Below, in pieces: positions 1-10,103 of a stretch of 64,000 bases of DNA. The position numbers were made by a program, and so were the translations under genes. Within the stretch, counting starts at the first letter, position 1; each line of letters opens with the position of its first letter. This stretch comes from Multifurca ochricompacta (Eukaryota > Basidiomycota > Agaricomycetes > Russulales > Russulaceae), in NCBI GenBank assembly GCA_022496185.1, contig WTXG01000149.1:1-64000 (forward strand). The letters are read 5' to 3'. Under the pieces are notes generated by a model. The model had not been told where the DNA came from and ran no database searches. It was given only the letters and a program-made list of their open reading frames with translations.

Positions 1-902
1 GACGGCACCACTTGCGATTAAGGGGGCAATTCCAACTAATGTGATACTTGCTATCACATCGCCAGCATGTCTCTCCTCGGGGGTTCTCGTGCATCCGCGG
101 CATCTCAAACCGGTTCGGCAGTAATTGTGGTGCAGCTCCTAGTGATCGTGGGGGAGGGGTCGCGCGTAAGTGTCTGCGTACCTTTCCGCGATGGTTTGGT
201 ATGCGTCCCCCTTCTCTAGCCTTTTCTGGATTTCCGTCAACTCCTGTTCTACTTGGGAACATCCCTCTTGTGAGCCTTGTCATCTGTTTCACATACTCCT
301 TGTACTGGGTGTTTAGTGTGGTGCGCAGTGTGAGAGTCTTCCGCAGTCTCATTACCTCAGCTTTGAGATGCGGAAGACGCATGTCGTCAGTACTTCATCG
401 ATCGCGAATGCTCGAGGGTCGTCAGCTGCAAGGTGCCCTAGCTGTTCATCACTCATTGTGTGATGAAGACGTCCTGTGTACCGTTCTTCCAAATAGACAG
501 GGGCCCCGTAAACAGGCCCGTCTTTCTTCATGCATCCTGCGACATCCATCCCTCCATTGGTGTAAAAGATGTACTTAGCTATTTCCTTAGTTCCATCAGC
601 CATTGTGATTCGAGCGGGAAGTACATGGAGGAGTTCGGGTTGTTGGTGAAGAAGGGGAACTCGGGAACGTCATCATCCTGCTCCATGCCAACGAGGTCGT
701 TCGGGTGTGGTTCTTCAGAGTGGTCGAAGTTGTCGTTGGGGTTTGGTGACTGGTTTTTGACTCGTTCCTCTGCGGCCTCGTAGTCGATGGGAGAGCAGGG
801 ACGTGTGGAAGGGTGAGCAGAGGGGAAAGCTTCCACCACGACATGGGTGGCGGCGAAGGCGTCGACGGCGGCAGAGGCAGCAATAAAGGAGGAAGAAGAC
901 AT
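1..902 (-). pseudogene. Third ORF of chromovirus copy 1 (partial, frameshifted)
   Basis: Downstream of pol an ATG at 902 opens an ORF beginning MSSSS and ending at 579; a second block (603-352) continues the homology in another frame. The blocks match the C-terminal extension of the 886-residue ORF at 26069-28729, including an acidic PNDL segment, EGMDVAGC-like and VYGAPVYLEE motifs. In this copy a TAG at 982 separates it from pol, which suggests that it is a distinct ORF rather than part of the polyprotein. The Cys-rich end seen in the other copies would lie off the left edge. Function unknown; not an envelope protein, since no membrane segment is visible. Confidence 0.6.
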
Positions 903-981
903 GTTTTAATGGGTAGTAGGACGTTGCTGGTAAAGCGTTGTTCTGGGGATTTATCTGAGACTGAGAATCGTCTCCTTTTAA

Positions 982-3900
982 CTATGCCTTGGGCGCTTGG
1001 GGGTGTCGTAAGTGGAACTCCGTGATGAGGGCCGGAGCGAAGATATTCCCGGTGGGTTCCCACGAACTGTCAGAGTCTGGGAATCCTTTCCACTTGATCA
1101 GGTAATGTAACTTGCGCCCTCGGCCTCTTCGGGACGAGTCCAGAATGCGATCCACTTCCCACTCCGCTTCTCCATCAACGAGGTCAGGTGGAGGTCTTGG
1201 GAAGTTTCCACCATGCATGGAGGTTTCCTTGTACAGGGTCAGTAATCGTGCATGGAAGACCGGATGGATTTTCCATTTCTCAGGGAGTTCAAGTTCATAT
1301 GAAACATCCAACAGTTTCCTTCTGATCTGGAAGGGTCCGTGACGTCGGGGCGCTAGCTTGGCGGAGGGATGTGACGTATGAATGTTCTTCCCTTCAAGCC
1401 AGACCCATTCATTGGCCTGATATGGTGTGAACTTGTGAGGCAGTGCCGATAAGAGCTCTTGCGCCTTCAGCAGATTCTCATTGGCCGATTGTTGTAACTC
1501 CTTCCATTGGTCGATACGCTGAGTTACGGATGGTACATTGGTGGGCTTATCTACCCATGTGGTTCGCGGGGTCCAGCCCATGATAAGGGAGAATGGGGTA
1601 GCCTTTGTTGTCCCATTGGGCCAGGAGTTGTGGGCGAACTCTGCCGTGGAGAGCCATTGGGCCCAGTCATCCTGTCGTCCATTACACCAGAACTGCAGAT
1701 ACTGTTCTAGCCACTGGTTGGTACGTTCCGACTGTCCGTCGTCTGTGGTGGTATGCTGTGGATATGTTCTGTGTGATATTAATGTTTTGCACAGGGCTCG
1801 TGCAAATGCCGATGTAAACCGAGTGTCTCGATCGGAGATGACCTTCTGGGGGAGTCCGTAGTGGCGGTAAACATGATCAAGATATAGTTTTGCCACTCCT
1901 TCAGCTGTGATCGTTTCTTTGCAGGGTATGAAAAGGGCTGCCTTCGAACAGTCATGGTCGGTGATTGTAAGGATGGAGTCGAACCCTGTGACTTAGGGAG
2001 TTTGACTATGAAATCCATAGCAATGGTCTGGAATGGGGTCGATGCGGTAGGCGTGATGGGGTATATTGGTGGGACTTTTGGATGTGTGTTAACTTGTTTG
2101 CTTGACATGCCGCACATCCTTTCACATAGTCTTCGACATCGCGTTTCATGTTGGGCCACCAGTAATCTCGTTTAGTGAGGGTGTAGGTGTTGGCGATGCC
2201 AGGGTGGCCAGCAGAGGGAGGTCGTGGTGAAAATGGATCACCCCCCTCTTAATGTTGTCGCCACCGGTGACAACAAGTCGATCTCCGTCTTTCCACCATA
2301 GGCCGTGACTTTTTTGTGTCGGCCCATGATGGCAGAGTTCTTGGTTCATATTCTGTGAGACTTGTGCCCATAAATCCATGTCGTGGAGGCTGACCACGGC
2401 AGTTCGTGTGAACACTTCTTCCGGGAGGACCACGATGTTATTATTGTCGTCCTCTCCGGTATGCATGTCTGGTCTGCGTGACAATGCATCTGCTCGCGCA
2501 TTACGGCTTCCTGCAATATGTTTCAGGGTAAAATTGTATTCCTCGAGCTCTAAAACCTCTCGTGCCACTCGTCGACTGATTTTGTGAGGTTCCTTCCAAT
2601 ACAGCAAGTTGGAATGGTCCGTGTGGATAACAGTTTTGTGTGAGGCGCCAGCCAGATAAGGTCGCCAGTGACGTAGGGCTTTGACAATGGCAAGCAACTC
2701 TCTGTCCCAGATGTCGTAATTTCGTTCAGCTGGGGAGAAGGTTCTGAATAGTACGCTACTGGGTGCAGGATCTGTGCGTCATCGCGTTGGTACAGCACGG
2801 CTCCATTTGCAAAGTGGGAAGCATCTACTTCTAGCTCGAAGGGTTGGTTTAGATCTGGTTGAATGAGTACCGGTTCTGCTCCTACGATGTCTCTAATCCG
2901 TTCAAATGCTTCCTGTTGGGGTGTATCCCAATGCCATGGCGTGTCTTTTTTCAGGAGGTCGTTCAGCGGACGAGCATTCCCGAGAATCCTTTGACAAAGC
3001 GCCGATAGAAGTTACAAAACCCGATAAAAGACCTGACATCCTTGATGCTCGTGGGTGTCGGCCATTCCCTAATTCCCTGTACTTTGACTGGATCCATGCG
3101 TACGCGTCCTCCCTCTAGTATGACTCCTAGGTATTCGACGCTCTTTTGTTCAAAGGAGCATTTTGCTGGTTTTAAGTAAAGATCATGGTCGTGTAGGATA
3201 TCCAAGACCTGATGGACACGGGCTCGATGATGAGGGAGATCGTCTTTGGTGGCAACCAAGATATCGTCCATGTAAACAACCACTTCTCCGGTCAGTATGA
3301 GCTCTCGGAATATGTGGTTCATCATCGCTTGGAACGTCGCCGGGAGTTGGTCAATCCAAAAAACATGACGTTAGGTTCAAAAAGCCCTTGGTTGGTCTTG
3401 AATGCGGCTTTTCCCTGATCTCCTTCACGAATACGTATATTGTTATATCCCCAACGAATATCCATTTTGGAGAATAACGCTTTGTCTCTCATAGTATCGA
3501 TGAGTTCTGGTATGAGTGGGAGAGGATAGGTATTTCGGACTGTATAGGCATTGATTCTCCGGTAATCTTGCACTGGACGTAGCTTGCCGTCTTTCTTCTT
3601 AATAAAGAAGAAGGTGACTGCATAGGGTGATTTTGACGGACGAATGTAACCTTTGGCAAGATGTTCTTCCAGAAAAGCGGTCAACGCCTCCTGTTCTTTT
3701 TGTGACAGTGGGTAATTTTACAGTCGATAGCTGGGGGAGTATCTGGTATGAAATCGATGGCGTGGTCCCAGGGTCATGAAGGTGGAAATCGTTGAGATTC
3801 TCTTCAGAGAATACCTTGTAGTGACGTTGGTACTCTTTGGGGACGGTGTTTTCAAAGGTCTTGGCTTCCTGCCCTCCATTGCTTTTTGGCCAGCTCGGAA

Positions 3901-4572
3901 GCCTTTGTTGTATAGCAGTATACTCGATCACCGGACTCTAGATCATCCCATGTAGCTCTTCTCCCATAACAATGGCTCGGATGGCAGGGTGTCGCACCTG
4001 CATAATCATACCCCAGGGACATAATGATGACAGGGTAGAATTCTTTACTCATGGTTGCATCCGTCCAGTTTATCTTTGGCTCAAAGGCCGCAAGCCAGGG
4101 ATATCCCAGGATGAGGTCTTCGGTCCCGAGATCAGTGATGAGGAAGCGGATTGTCTTTGTATCTTCCCCACCTGTATACTTAGGTCGGTATAGTGTGTGA
4201 TTCTCCCAGCTTGTTGGCTGTCCCATCTATGTTCCAAATGTTTTTTTCCTGAGGGAGCATGAGTGTCCCTAATCCCAGGACTTTTACGAGTCGCTGGCTA
4301 ATGAAGTTATCGGTGGCTCCAGAGTCCACCAATACATCTCGGTCGGCCGTCTTCTGTGTAGTTTCAAAATGTACTGGTATTTTCAACGATTTGAATCGAC
4401 TAGTGTACACAGAAGTTACATGTAGTGCTCTTGCCCAGGCCGATGGGGTCGAGCCAGTCAAAAATCCTTTTTGGCAAATGCCTTTTCCACTAGAATAGCG
4501 CGTACTTCCTCGCTTTCTTTCATCATATTTGCCCATATATCGTGGGCTTTTCTTCCTTGGTGCGTTTGTCAA
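982..4572 (-). pseudogene. pol of chromovirus copy 1: protease, RT, RNase H, integrase, chromodomain (broken)
   Basis: The domains lie in sequence but in different frames, so at least five frameshifts or stops divide them. The protease has the DSGAT active-site motif (about 4330-4315). The reverse transcriptase spans about 3930-2963 and keeps [17 protein letters not shown] and the catalytic YMDDIL (about 3285-3265). RNase H lies at 2798-2146 with the YTDHSNLLYW-type motif reading HTDHSNLLYW. The integrase spans 2159 to about 1200, with ISDRDTRF and the GQSERTNQWLEQYL catalytic Glu region. A chromodomain (WEVDRILDS, YLIKWKGFPDSDSSWEP) at about 1180-1010 precedes the TAG stop at 982. Chromodomains direct integration to heterochromatin in this group (family knowledge). 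Confidence 0.88.
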
Positions 4573-5967
4573 TGGTGGTTGGGTTATTGGAAACAGGGGC
4601 CGGGGTAGTAGTGGCCTCAGCGACGCGTGCTCCCTTCTTTGGGCAATCTCGGGACATGTGTCCTTGGGCTTTGCAGCGGAAACATCTCCCTTCCTTCATA
4701 AGGGTCTGCCGCTCATCTTCTGTGAGTGTGGCGCGGACACGGGTTCTGTCCGCCGAAGTATCCATGGCGTTTGGATCCCATGTCGGGGCGTGTCCTGGTG
4801 CTTTTACTCCAAAAGCTGCTTTCCACTGATCTCTCGTTTTCCCTTTCTTTGTGTCAACCCCAAACCTTGTCTGAAAGTCGAGGTAGTCTTGTTGTTGTCG
4901 ACGTGCAGCGTCTACCCAGTCATCCCAGGTGTGTGGGTGGTGGAACTGGATTATATTCTTTACCAGGGGGTTGGGAAGTCCCTGTGAGAAGAGGTCCAAT
5001 GTGGCCTCTTCATCCGTATCATACCCGGCTCGGTTGGCCAGGCTGCGGAATTTGGCAACATATGTATCCAAATCCCCTCTTTCCATCTTCAGTGTTTTCA
5101 ACTCTCTCGCGGCTTTCTGTTTAGCCTGCCCATCCGTAAAGGCATCTTTAAATCGTTGGGCGACTGTTTCCCAAAGTATGGGGCTCGTGGTTCGTCGTCC
5201 AGACGCCACTTGTTCATTTAGCCACTCCAACTGCTCCATCGTCCAATCGTCCACAGCCTCCCCTCTAACGAGTGACAGGAAGAGGTTGGCTCTTTGAAAC
5301 AGGTTGACCATCTGTGGGACGTCATGGTTGAATTCTGGAAGGTGGTAAATTCCAGAATGAACTTTTTGCTCTGGGAGCAGTCCCCTGTGAATGTCTGAGG
5401 CATTACTCCCAAGAGTCGTCCCGATGGTGGTGGGATGTTTGGGACAGTCATGGTAGGAGGGGGTGGCGGGTTTGGGGTAGGGTCAGGAAGTTGTGCCGCA
5501 ATGGTAGACATGGTGATGGGGTGGATGGTGTCGGTGGATCGTGTAGATATCTGGGGAGTTGCTAATGCAGGAGCTCTGATCGTAGCAATCTCCGGTGCAA
5601 CCTGGGTAGCGAAAGCTAATACTGGTGCGTCGTCGTTTTGTTCTGGTTCTATATACTCTTCTTCAGAGTCAGTGGCAATGGCCGGGGGGTTCTCCCTCCA
5701 CGGTCCTAATCCAAATTCAAATGGCGCGGGTCCCGTAGTGACCCAAGAGTGTCGGCGATCCGAGTATCGGATACGATACCAAACTCTTTTCTCGTCGTCG
5801 TATTCTACCGGTTGGTATCTTCCGTCGTGATAGACGTAGTATCCAAACTCGGATTCAAAGTCTTTCCAGACGGCAGAGCCAAGTGTCTGTTGTGAAAGAT
5901 TATTCTCGTCTCTGCGTTCGATGAGCTCTTCTTTAAACAAGGTCTGACTGCAGCTGGAAGAAGCCAC
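4523..5967 (-). pseudogene. gag of chromovirus copy 1 (frameshifted)
   Basis: Structural Gag protein of the element. The N-terminal block (5967-5218) contains YYVYHDGRYQPVEYD and a proline-rich linker; the capsid part (5311-4523) contains FKDAFTDGQAKQKAARELK and LFSQGLPNPLVKNIIQFHHP, ending in one CCHC zinc knuckle (CFRCKAQGHMSRDC). The two blocks overlap in different frames near 5311-5218, and a further indel near 4560 throws the end of gag out of frame; in the restored register the reading would end KDF-stop at the same point as in copies 2 and 3. The apparent initiator is GTG (5967), whereas copy 2 has ATG there. Confidence 0.85.
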
Positions 5968-5989
5968 GTTGGGAGGAGACTCGACTTGA

Positions 5990-6578
5990 TGTTACGTCCG
6001 GTGCGGGACGTTCCACATGACTTGTGTGACAGCGTTCGTTCGTGATCAGATAAGAGACCAACAGGGTCCCTTGGAGTGATTTGATGAGAAGTCAAAGTCA
6101 AAGAGGCTGCTCTCTAAGACGATGGTGAGCGGAAAGTACCAGAAGTACTGAGATGATCGAGTCAAGGCTTTCAAGGGGAAGGTCCAGAAGACAAACACCG
6201 ATGTATTCAATAAGTCGAGTCTGAGGTCTACAATGTAGCTACAGCGGACTTATATACGTATTCGAGTGAGTATCTAAAGATAAGATAACGGAGTCATGTG
6301 GGCCCAAATATACGAAAGCAGAGGGCGTAGAGCCTGGCTTCTGATAGGGAATTAAGTAAGTGTCCGGTCTTAGAGATAAGAAGATAAGAGATAAACGAAG
6401 ACATAGACAAGTACAAACAACTCGTAAGCATATACAAACAGTGGTCACGGGGAAGGAAGTAAGGCACGTGAGGGATCCCAGGATGGGGACGTGATCAAGA
6501 AGTGGAGGGTGGGAGGAAGGGAGGGGTCCGTGTTGGGGATGGTAAAGAAAAGTGGGAGACTCGGTCCTGGTCATAACA
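5990..6578 (-). repeat. 5' LTR of chromovirus copy 1 (family A, 589 bp)
   Basis: On the minus strand it begins TGTTATGACC and ends CGTAACA, the TG...CA ends of an LTR, and it lies directly upstream of the gag leader. The same sequence recurs as LTRs at 9029-9614, 38994-40159 and 39236-39817, which confirms its limits. Confidence 0.9.
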
Positions 6579-6710
6579 CTTGTCAAATGGAAGGGCTACC
6601 CTGCCTCAGAGAACTCGTGGGTCCCCTTCACTGAAATGAAGAATGCCATGACCCTGCTTCGGGACTTCCATCATCAACACCCCACCCTGCCTAGACCCCC
6701 ACACCTCTGA
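6579..6710 (+). pseudogene. C-terminal chromodomain fragment of an older Ty3 element
   Basis: Open from the LTR edge to a TGA at 6708-6710, the translation reads LVKWKGYPASENSWVP followed by a short helix-like tail: the second half of a chromodomain, with the aromatic and Glu-x-Ser-Trp signature. It is followed by a purine-rich AAAGAGGGATAG tract and then an LTR start, as at the 3' end of a Ty3 element. Copy 1 was inserted inside this chromodomain; the N-terminal half must lie beyond the left window edge. Confidence 0.8.
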
Positions 6711-6751
6711 CAAAACTTGCTGTGGCACAGCAAGGCCCTAAAGAGGGATAG

Positions 6752-7334
6752 TGTCATGAACTGACACCCTAGAAAACCTCCTGACCCCCCAGAAATCCTC
6801 AGATGCTCCCAGAGACCTTGTAAAACCCTCAGAGACGAAGATAACCCTAGATTAAGACCAGAGAAGGGCTGGTCCGGACCAGGGCCGGACTCCTGCCAAA
6901 TTGGAGACCTGTGGGAAGAGTACTAACAGAACCCCACAATGCCTAAACAGCAGTCCACAAACTGCGGACTGCAGACTGCAGACTGCGGATTTCTAAGCCC
7001 AAAAGTGGGGCTATTCTCATTGGTGGAGCAGTAGGGAGTTAAAGCGAAGTTAACCTCCCCTAAAGTGGTGCACAGACCAAAGTCCTGGTTGTAATTACAT
7101 ATATAAACCCTTTGGGAATAGAATGGACAGCTCCAGACTGTCCACTTGTGATCCGGTTCCTGATTACCTAGGAGATTAGCCCCACCTTGTGGAAGGCTTC
7201 TCATCCCTTGCCCTTGAGCTGTTCACTTCGTCTCCCTTGCACTTTCACCCTCACTCTCATCCTTTGCCCACTTCCAAATCCCTTCCCCTTTGCATACAAC
7301 CCACTGTCCAGGCAGTCGACAGTGAGTTGTAACA
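6752..7334 (+). repeat. 3' LTR of the older Ty3 element (family D, 583 bp)
   Basis: It begins TGTCATGAAC just after a polypurine tract (6740-6751) and ends GTTGTAACA, giving TG...CA ends. It includes a TATA-like ACATATATAAACCC about two thirds of the way in, suited to a U3/R promoter. A short internal repeat of CTGCAGACTGCGGACT type sits at about 6955-6990. The flanking target-site duplication cannot be tested because the 5' end is outside the window. Confidence 0.7.
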
Positions 7335-7437
7335 ATAGATTCCTTGAATGTCATCTCCATGGGACAGCTAGTATGATCATATTTGTTGTTACTATGTGGC
7401 AATGATTGTAGAACAAAATATATTATATATGCCTAAC

Positions 7438-9028
7438 TCAGAAACATGTTACAAACTCATCTGCGGCTGTTTCCCACTCCTGATGCTCCCTATCTAAAAT
7501 CAACAGATCTTCAAATTCCTTCATTTTGTGGTCAAATACTTCTTCCACCTGAGCTGAGTTCCAAGCAGCAAGGTCTCCAATATTATTCCTCCAGGTAAAT
7601 TTCATGACTTGAAGCTCTTCAAAACACGTGGCACCTAATTGAGCACAGCACTTTGTGGCAATTTCACCACCAGCAGAGAAAAGGTGTTCACATGGGACAG
7701 ATGATGCCTGACAAGCAAGGTAATCAATAGCAATCTGTCGAAGAGTGGGGTAAGTGTGCCCATTGTTCTGTAAACAGTATTTATGTCTGATTTATAGGAC
7801 ATCATAGAATAACATACCTGCCACCATTCGACAATGTCGGTGTCCTTGGTTACATCAGAGGGCAAGTCCTTGAGATATTGCTCTAACTCTGCCTGCCATT
7901 CATGGTTCAAGTCCTGACTAGCTATCAATGCTAGGCAATGGCGGTCATATTCCAACAGGAGTGAGCCATTGCTTTCTAGGAGTTCAATATTCGCTGCTGG
8001 CTTGCGAGTTGACGCTTTTCTTCGACTCTTCCAGTATTGCTCCATCTATCATATCAAAACATGTCAGTAGAGCAGAGCAGTGTGAAAGTATATAACATAC
8101 TGTATTCTCAAGTATCTGACGCGCCTCATCTTGCCAATTCTTCGTGTGCTGATTTCCAGCCCTACGTTCTGCTTCTTGTTCTTCAGCACCACCCCACATG
8201 AGCTTGATGTATGCAAGTTTGAAGTATGGATGCAATACTAGATAGAGAAGATTAGCTTAAGAGATAATTTGAACATATCCTACTCACCAAGTGCCAAAAT
8301 GTATGCGGGTTTCCTGTCAAACCACGAGTAATACTTGTTTAGCTTTTCCAGTCCATCATTGATTGCAGTTTGATATTTTTTTGAACTGAGGGTTGTTGCG
8401 TTTTGCTTCCCAAGCTGTCTGAAGTTCTTCAATTGCAGGAAGTGCTCGCCACAGGGTCAGATGCTTTTCAGCAGAGAAGTATTGCTGTATTCTATTAGAA
8501 TCCTGTCAAGTGAGGAGATCAGTAACAATGAGAATGATCAGTTACAATTATGTACCACAATAATTTCCACTGCTTTCATAACGCGTTCCCAGTCTTGTTC
8601 AGTAAACATGAAGGCAGACCATGGGATGTGTTTTACAACCCGGCCATCATGTCAAATGGTGGTGATAGGACCATAGCGATGGTTGGCACTTGCAACAAAA
8701 AGATTGATAGGCTATATAAGAGGGTAAGTTAGTTGAGAAAGGGTAATGGCAATATGATGCACTGTACCTGGCGAAGTTTGTGAGACCTACTCAGCATATG
8801 ATAAGCAGTGCCCCATCTGACATTGCTGTGAAGTGGAATGTTGAGGGGATTTGGAATGCCACATTCAATCTGAAGCTTGTCAAAGGCTTCAATGCATTGC
8901 CCTGATGACTGAATCTGATGTGATATGTTAGAAGTGTATTGACCAGGAGACAGATGGCATGAAGGACAAACCTTGATTGCCAGGGTTCGAATAGATGCGA
9001 TAATGTCCAGTGATCCATTAAGCACATG
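7438..9028 (-). pseudogene. hAT transposase, 3' half (truncated)
   Basis: The minus strand encodes the C-terminal part of a hAT-superfamily DNA transposase in several exons. Around 8900-8760 lies a segment ending NVRWGTAYHMLSRSHKLRQ (the hAT core, after the RNase H-like fold). LVLHPYFKLAYIKLMWG is at about 8310-8190 and a C-terminal dimerisation region with VEWWQ, then EHLFSAGGE-type residues, is at about 7830-7650. The stop is TGA at 7438-7440. Probable introns with GT-AG ends separate the blocks. The gene is cut at 9028 by a family A LTR, so the BED finger and first catalytic Asp region are missing. No inverted repeats were found. Confidence 0.75.
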
Positions 9029-9614
9029 TGTTACAACCTCTGCCATCTGTCCCTGTTTTCTTTCTACTCCCCAACGATGACCCCTCCCTGCCTCCCACTT
9101 TGCACTTCTCAATCACGTCCCCATCATGGGATCCATCATGTGCCCTGCTCCTGTCCCTGTGATCTGCTTTGTACATGTTGACCCAACATTTGCTTATGTT
9201 TGCACCTTTATCTTCTTATCTCCTTATCGTTAAGACCAGACATTTACTTAATACCCTATCAGAAGCTTGACTTTACGCCGTCCGCTTCTGTATATTCGGG
9301 CCCACTTGACTCCGTGTCCTTATCTCGTAGACACCCACTGAGTTACGTATATAAGTCCACTGTAGCTACCTTGTAAGCCTCAGACTCGACTTATTGAATA
9401 CATCAGTGCTTGTCTTCCGGACATCCCCTTGAATCTCTGACTCAGTTGTCTCAAGTGCTTCTGGCACTCTTCCACTCAACATTGTCTTAGGGAGCGCCCC
9501 TTTGACTTTGACTTGTCCTACTTGAACTCCAAGAAGCCTTATTGGTTTCTTACCTGAACTCATGAACCGCGCTGTCACACAAGTCATGTGGAACATCCCG
9601 CACTGGATGTAACA
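9029..9614 (+). repeat. Lone family A LTR (586 bp)
   Basis: It begins TGTTACAACC and ends GGATGTAACA and matches the LTR of copy 1 in the opposite orientation. No gag or pol is attached on either side. The five bases on the left (ACATG) and right (GGTAG) do not match, so this is not a simple solo LTR with intact target duplication; a later deletion or recombination probably joined its right side to the copia element. Confidence 0.8.
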
Positions 9615-9628
9615 GGTAGTCAATCCCA

Positions 9629-9976
9629 TGACACTTGGGCTTGATACAAGTAGGCTTGAACTACTATAGTATTTACACAGTAGCTAGAGGGTCTCGTCTC
9701 TGGGCAGAAGTACCTGCTGCTTTCATTGGGGGTTCGCCCCAACCAGAGGAAACCCAATAGTCTACTATAGTCATGGCCCCAATCATCTAGGACTTAATCA
9801 TGGACTCCACCACCAGCACTAGAGGAAGGGCTCTATACCCTTTGTCTCTAGTGGAACTTGCGGTTGGCTCCTCCATGACATGACTCCCCATCTATTTACA
9901 CAACGTCCCCCTGATGTGGGCTTAGGACTTGTTGTAGATGGTGCTAGACAGCTTACTATACTACTTAGAAGTTGCA
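9629..9976 (+). repeat. Probable 5' LTR of the copia element (348 bp)
   Basis: The segment starts TGACACTTGG and ends GAAGTTGCA, directly before CATCAGAGCCAGG (9977-9989). The latter resembles the copia primer-binding site complementary to initiator tRNA-Met (TGGTATCAGAGC type). Without a 3' LTR in the window the limits cannot be confirmed. Confidence 0.5.
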
Positions 9977-10103
9977 CATCAGAGCCAGGACTTTTTTAAG
10001 TTCTGAAGCATAGCGCCACAGAATGGATGGGCCCTCTTAAATGAGACCTGGACAACTGGTTCTAATTGCTCCTTGGAACCAGGATCACTTTTAAATCATC
10101 TCA

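Larger units (their letters stand above)
1..6578 (-). mobile_element. Ty3/gypsy chromovirus, family A copy 1 (3' end outside window)
   Basis: Read on the minus strand, the order is 5' LTR (6578-5990), gag, protease, reverse transcriptase, RNase H, integrase, chromodomain and a further downstream ORF that runs towards the window edge. This is the layout of a Ty3-type chromovirus with an extra third ORF. The element carries several frameshifts and stops, so this copy is not expected to work by itself. Its right edge lies exactly inside a coding chromodomain of another element (6579-6710), so it inserted into that element. The 3' LTR and left target-site copy are outside the window. Confidence 0.9.

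Noticed and set aside
9024..9619. Target-site duplication around the LTR at 9029-9614
   Set aside because: ACATG on the left and GGTAG on the right do not match, so simple solo-LTR formation is not supported.
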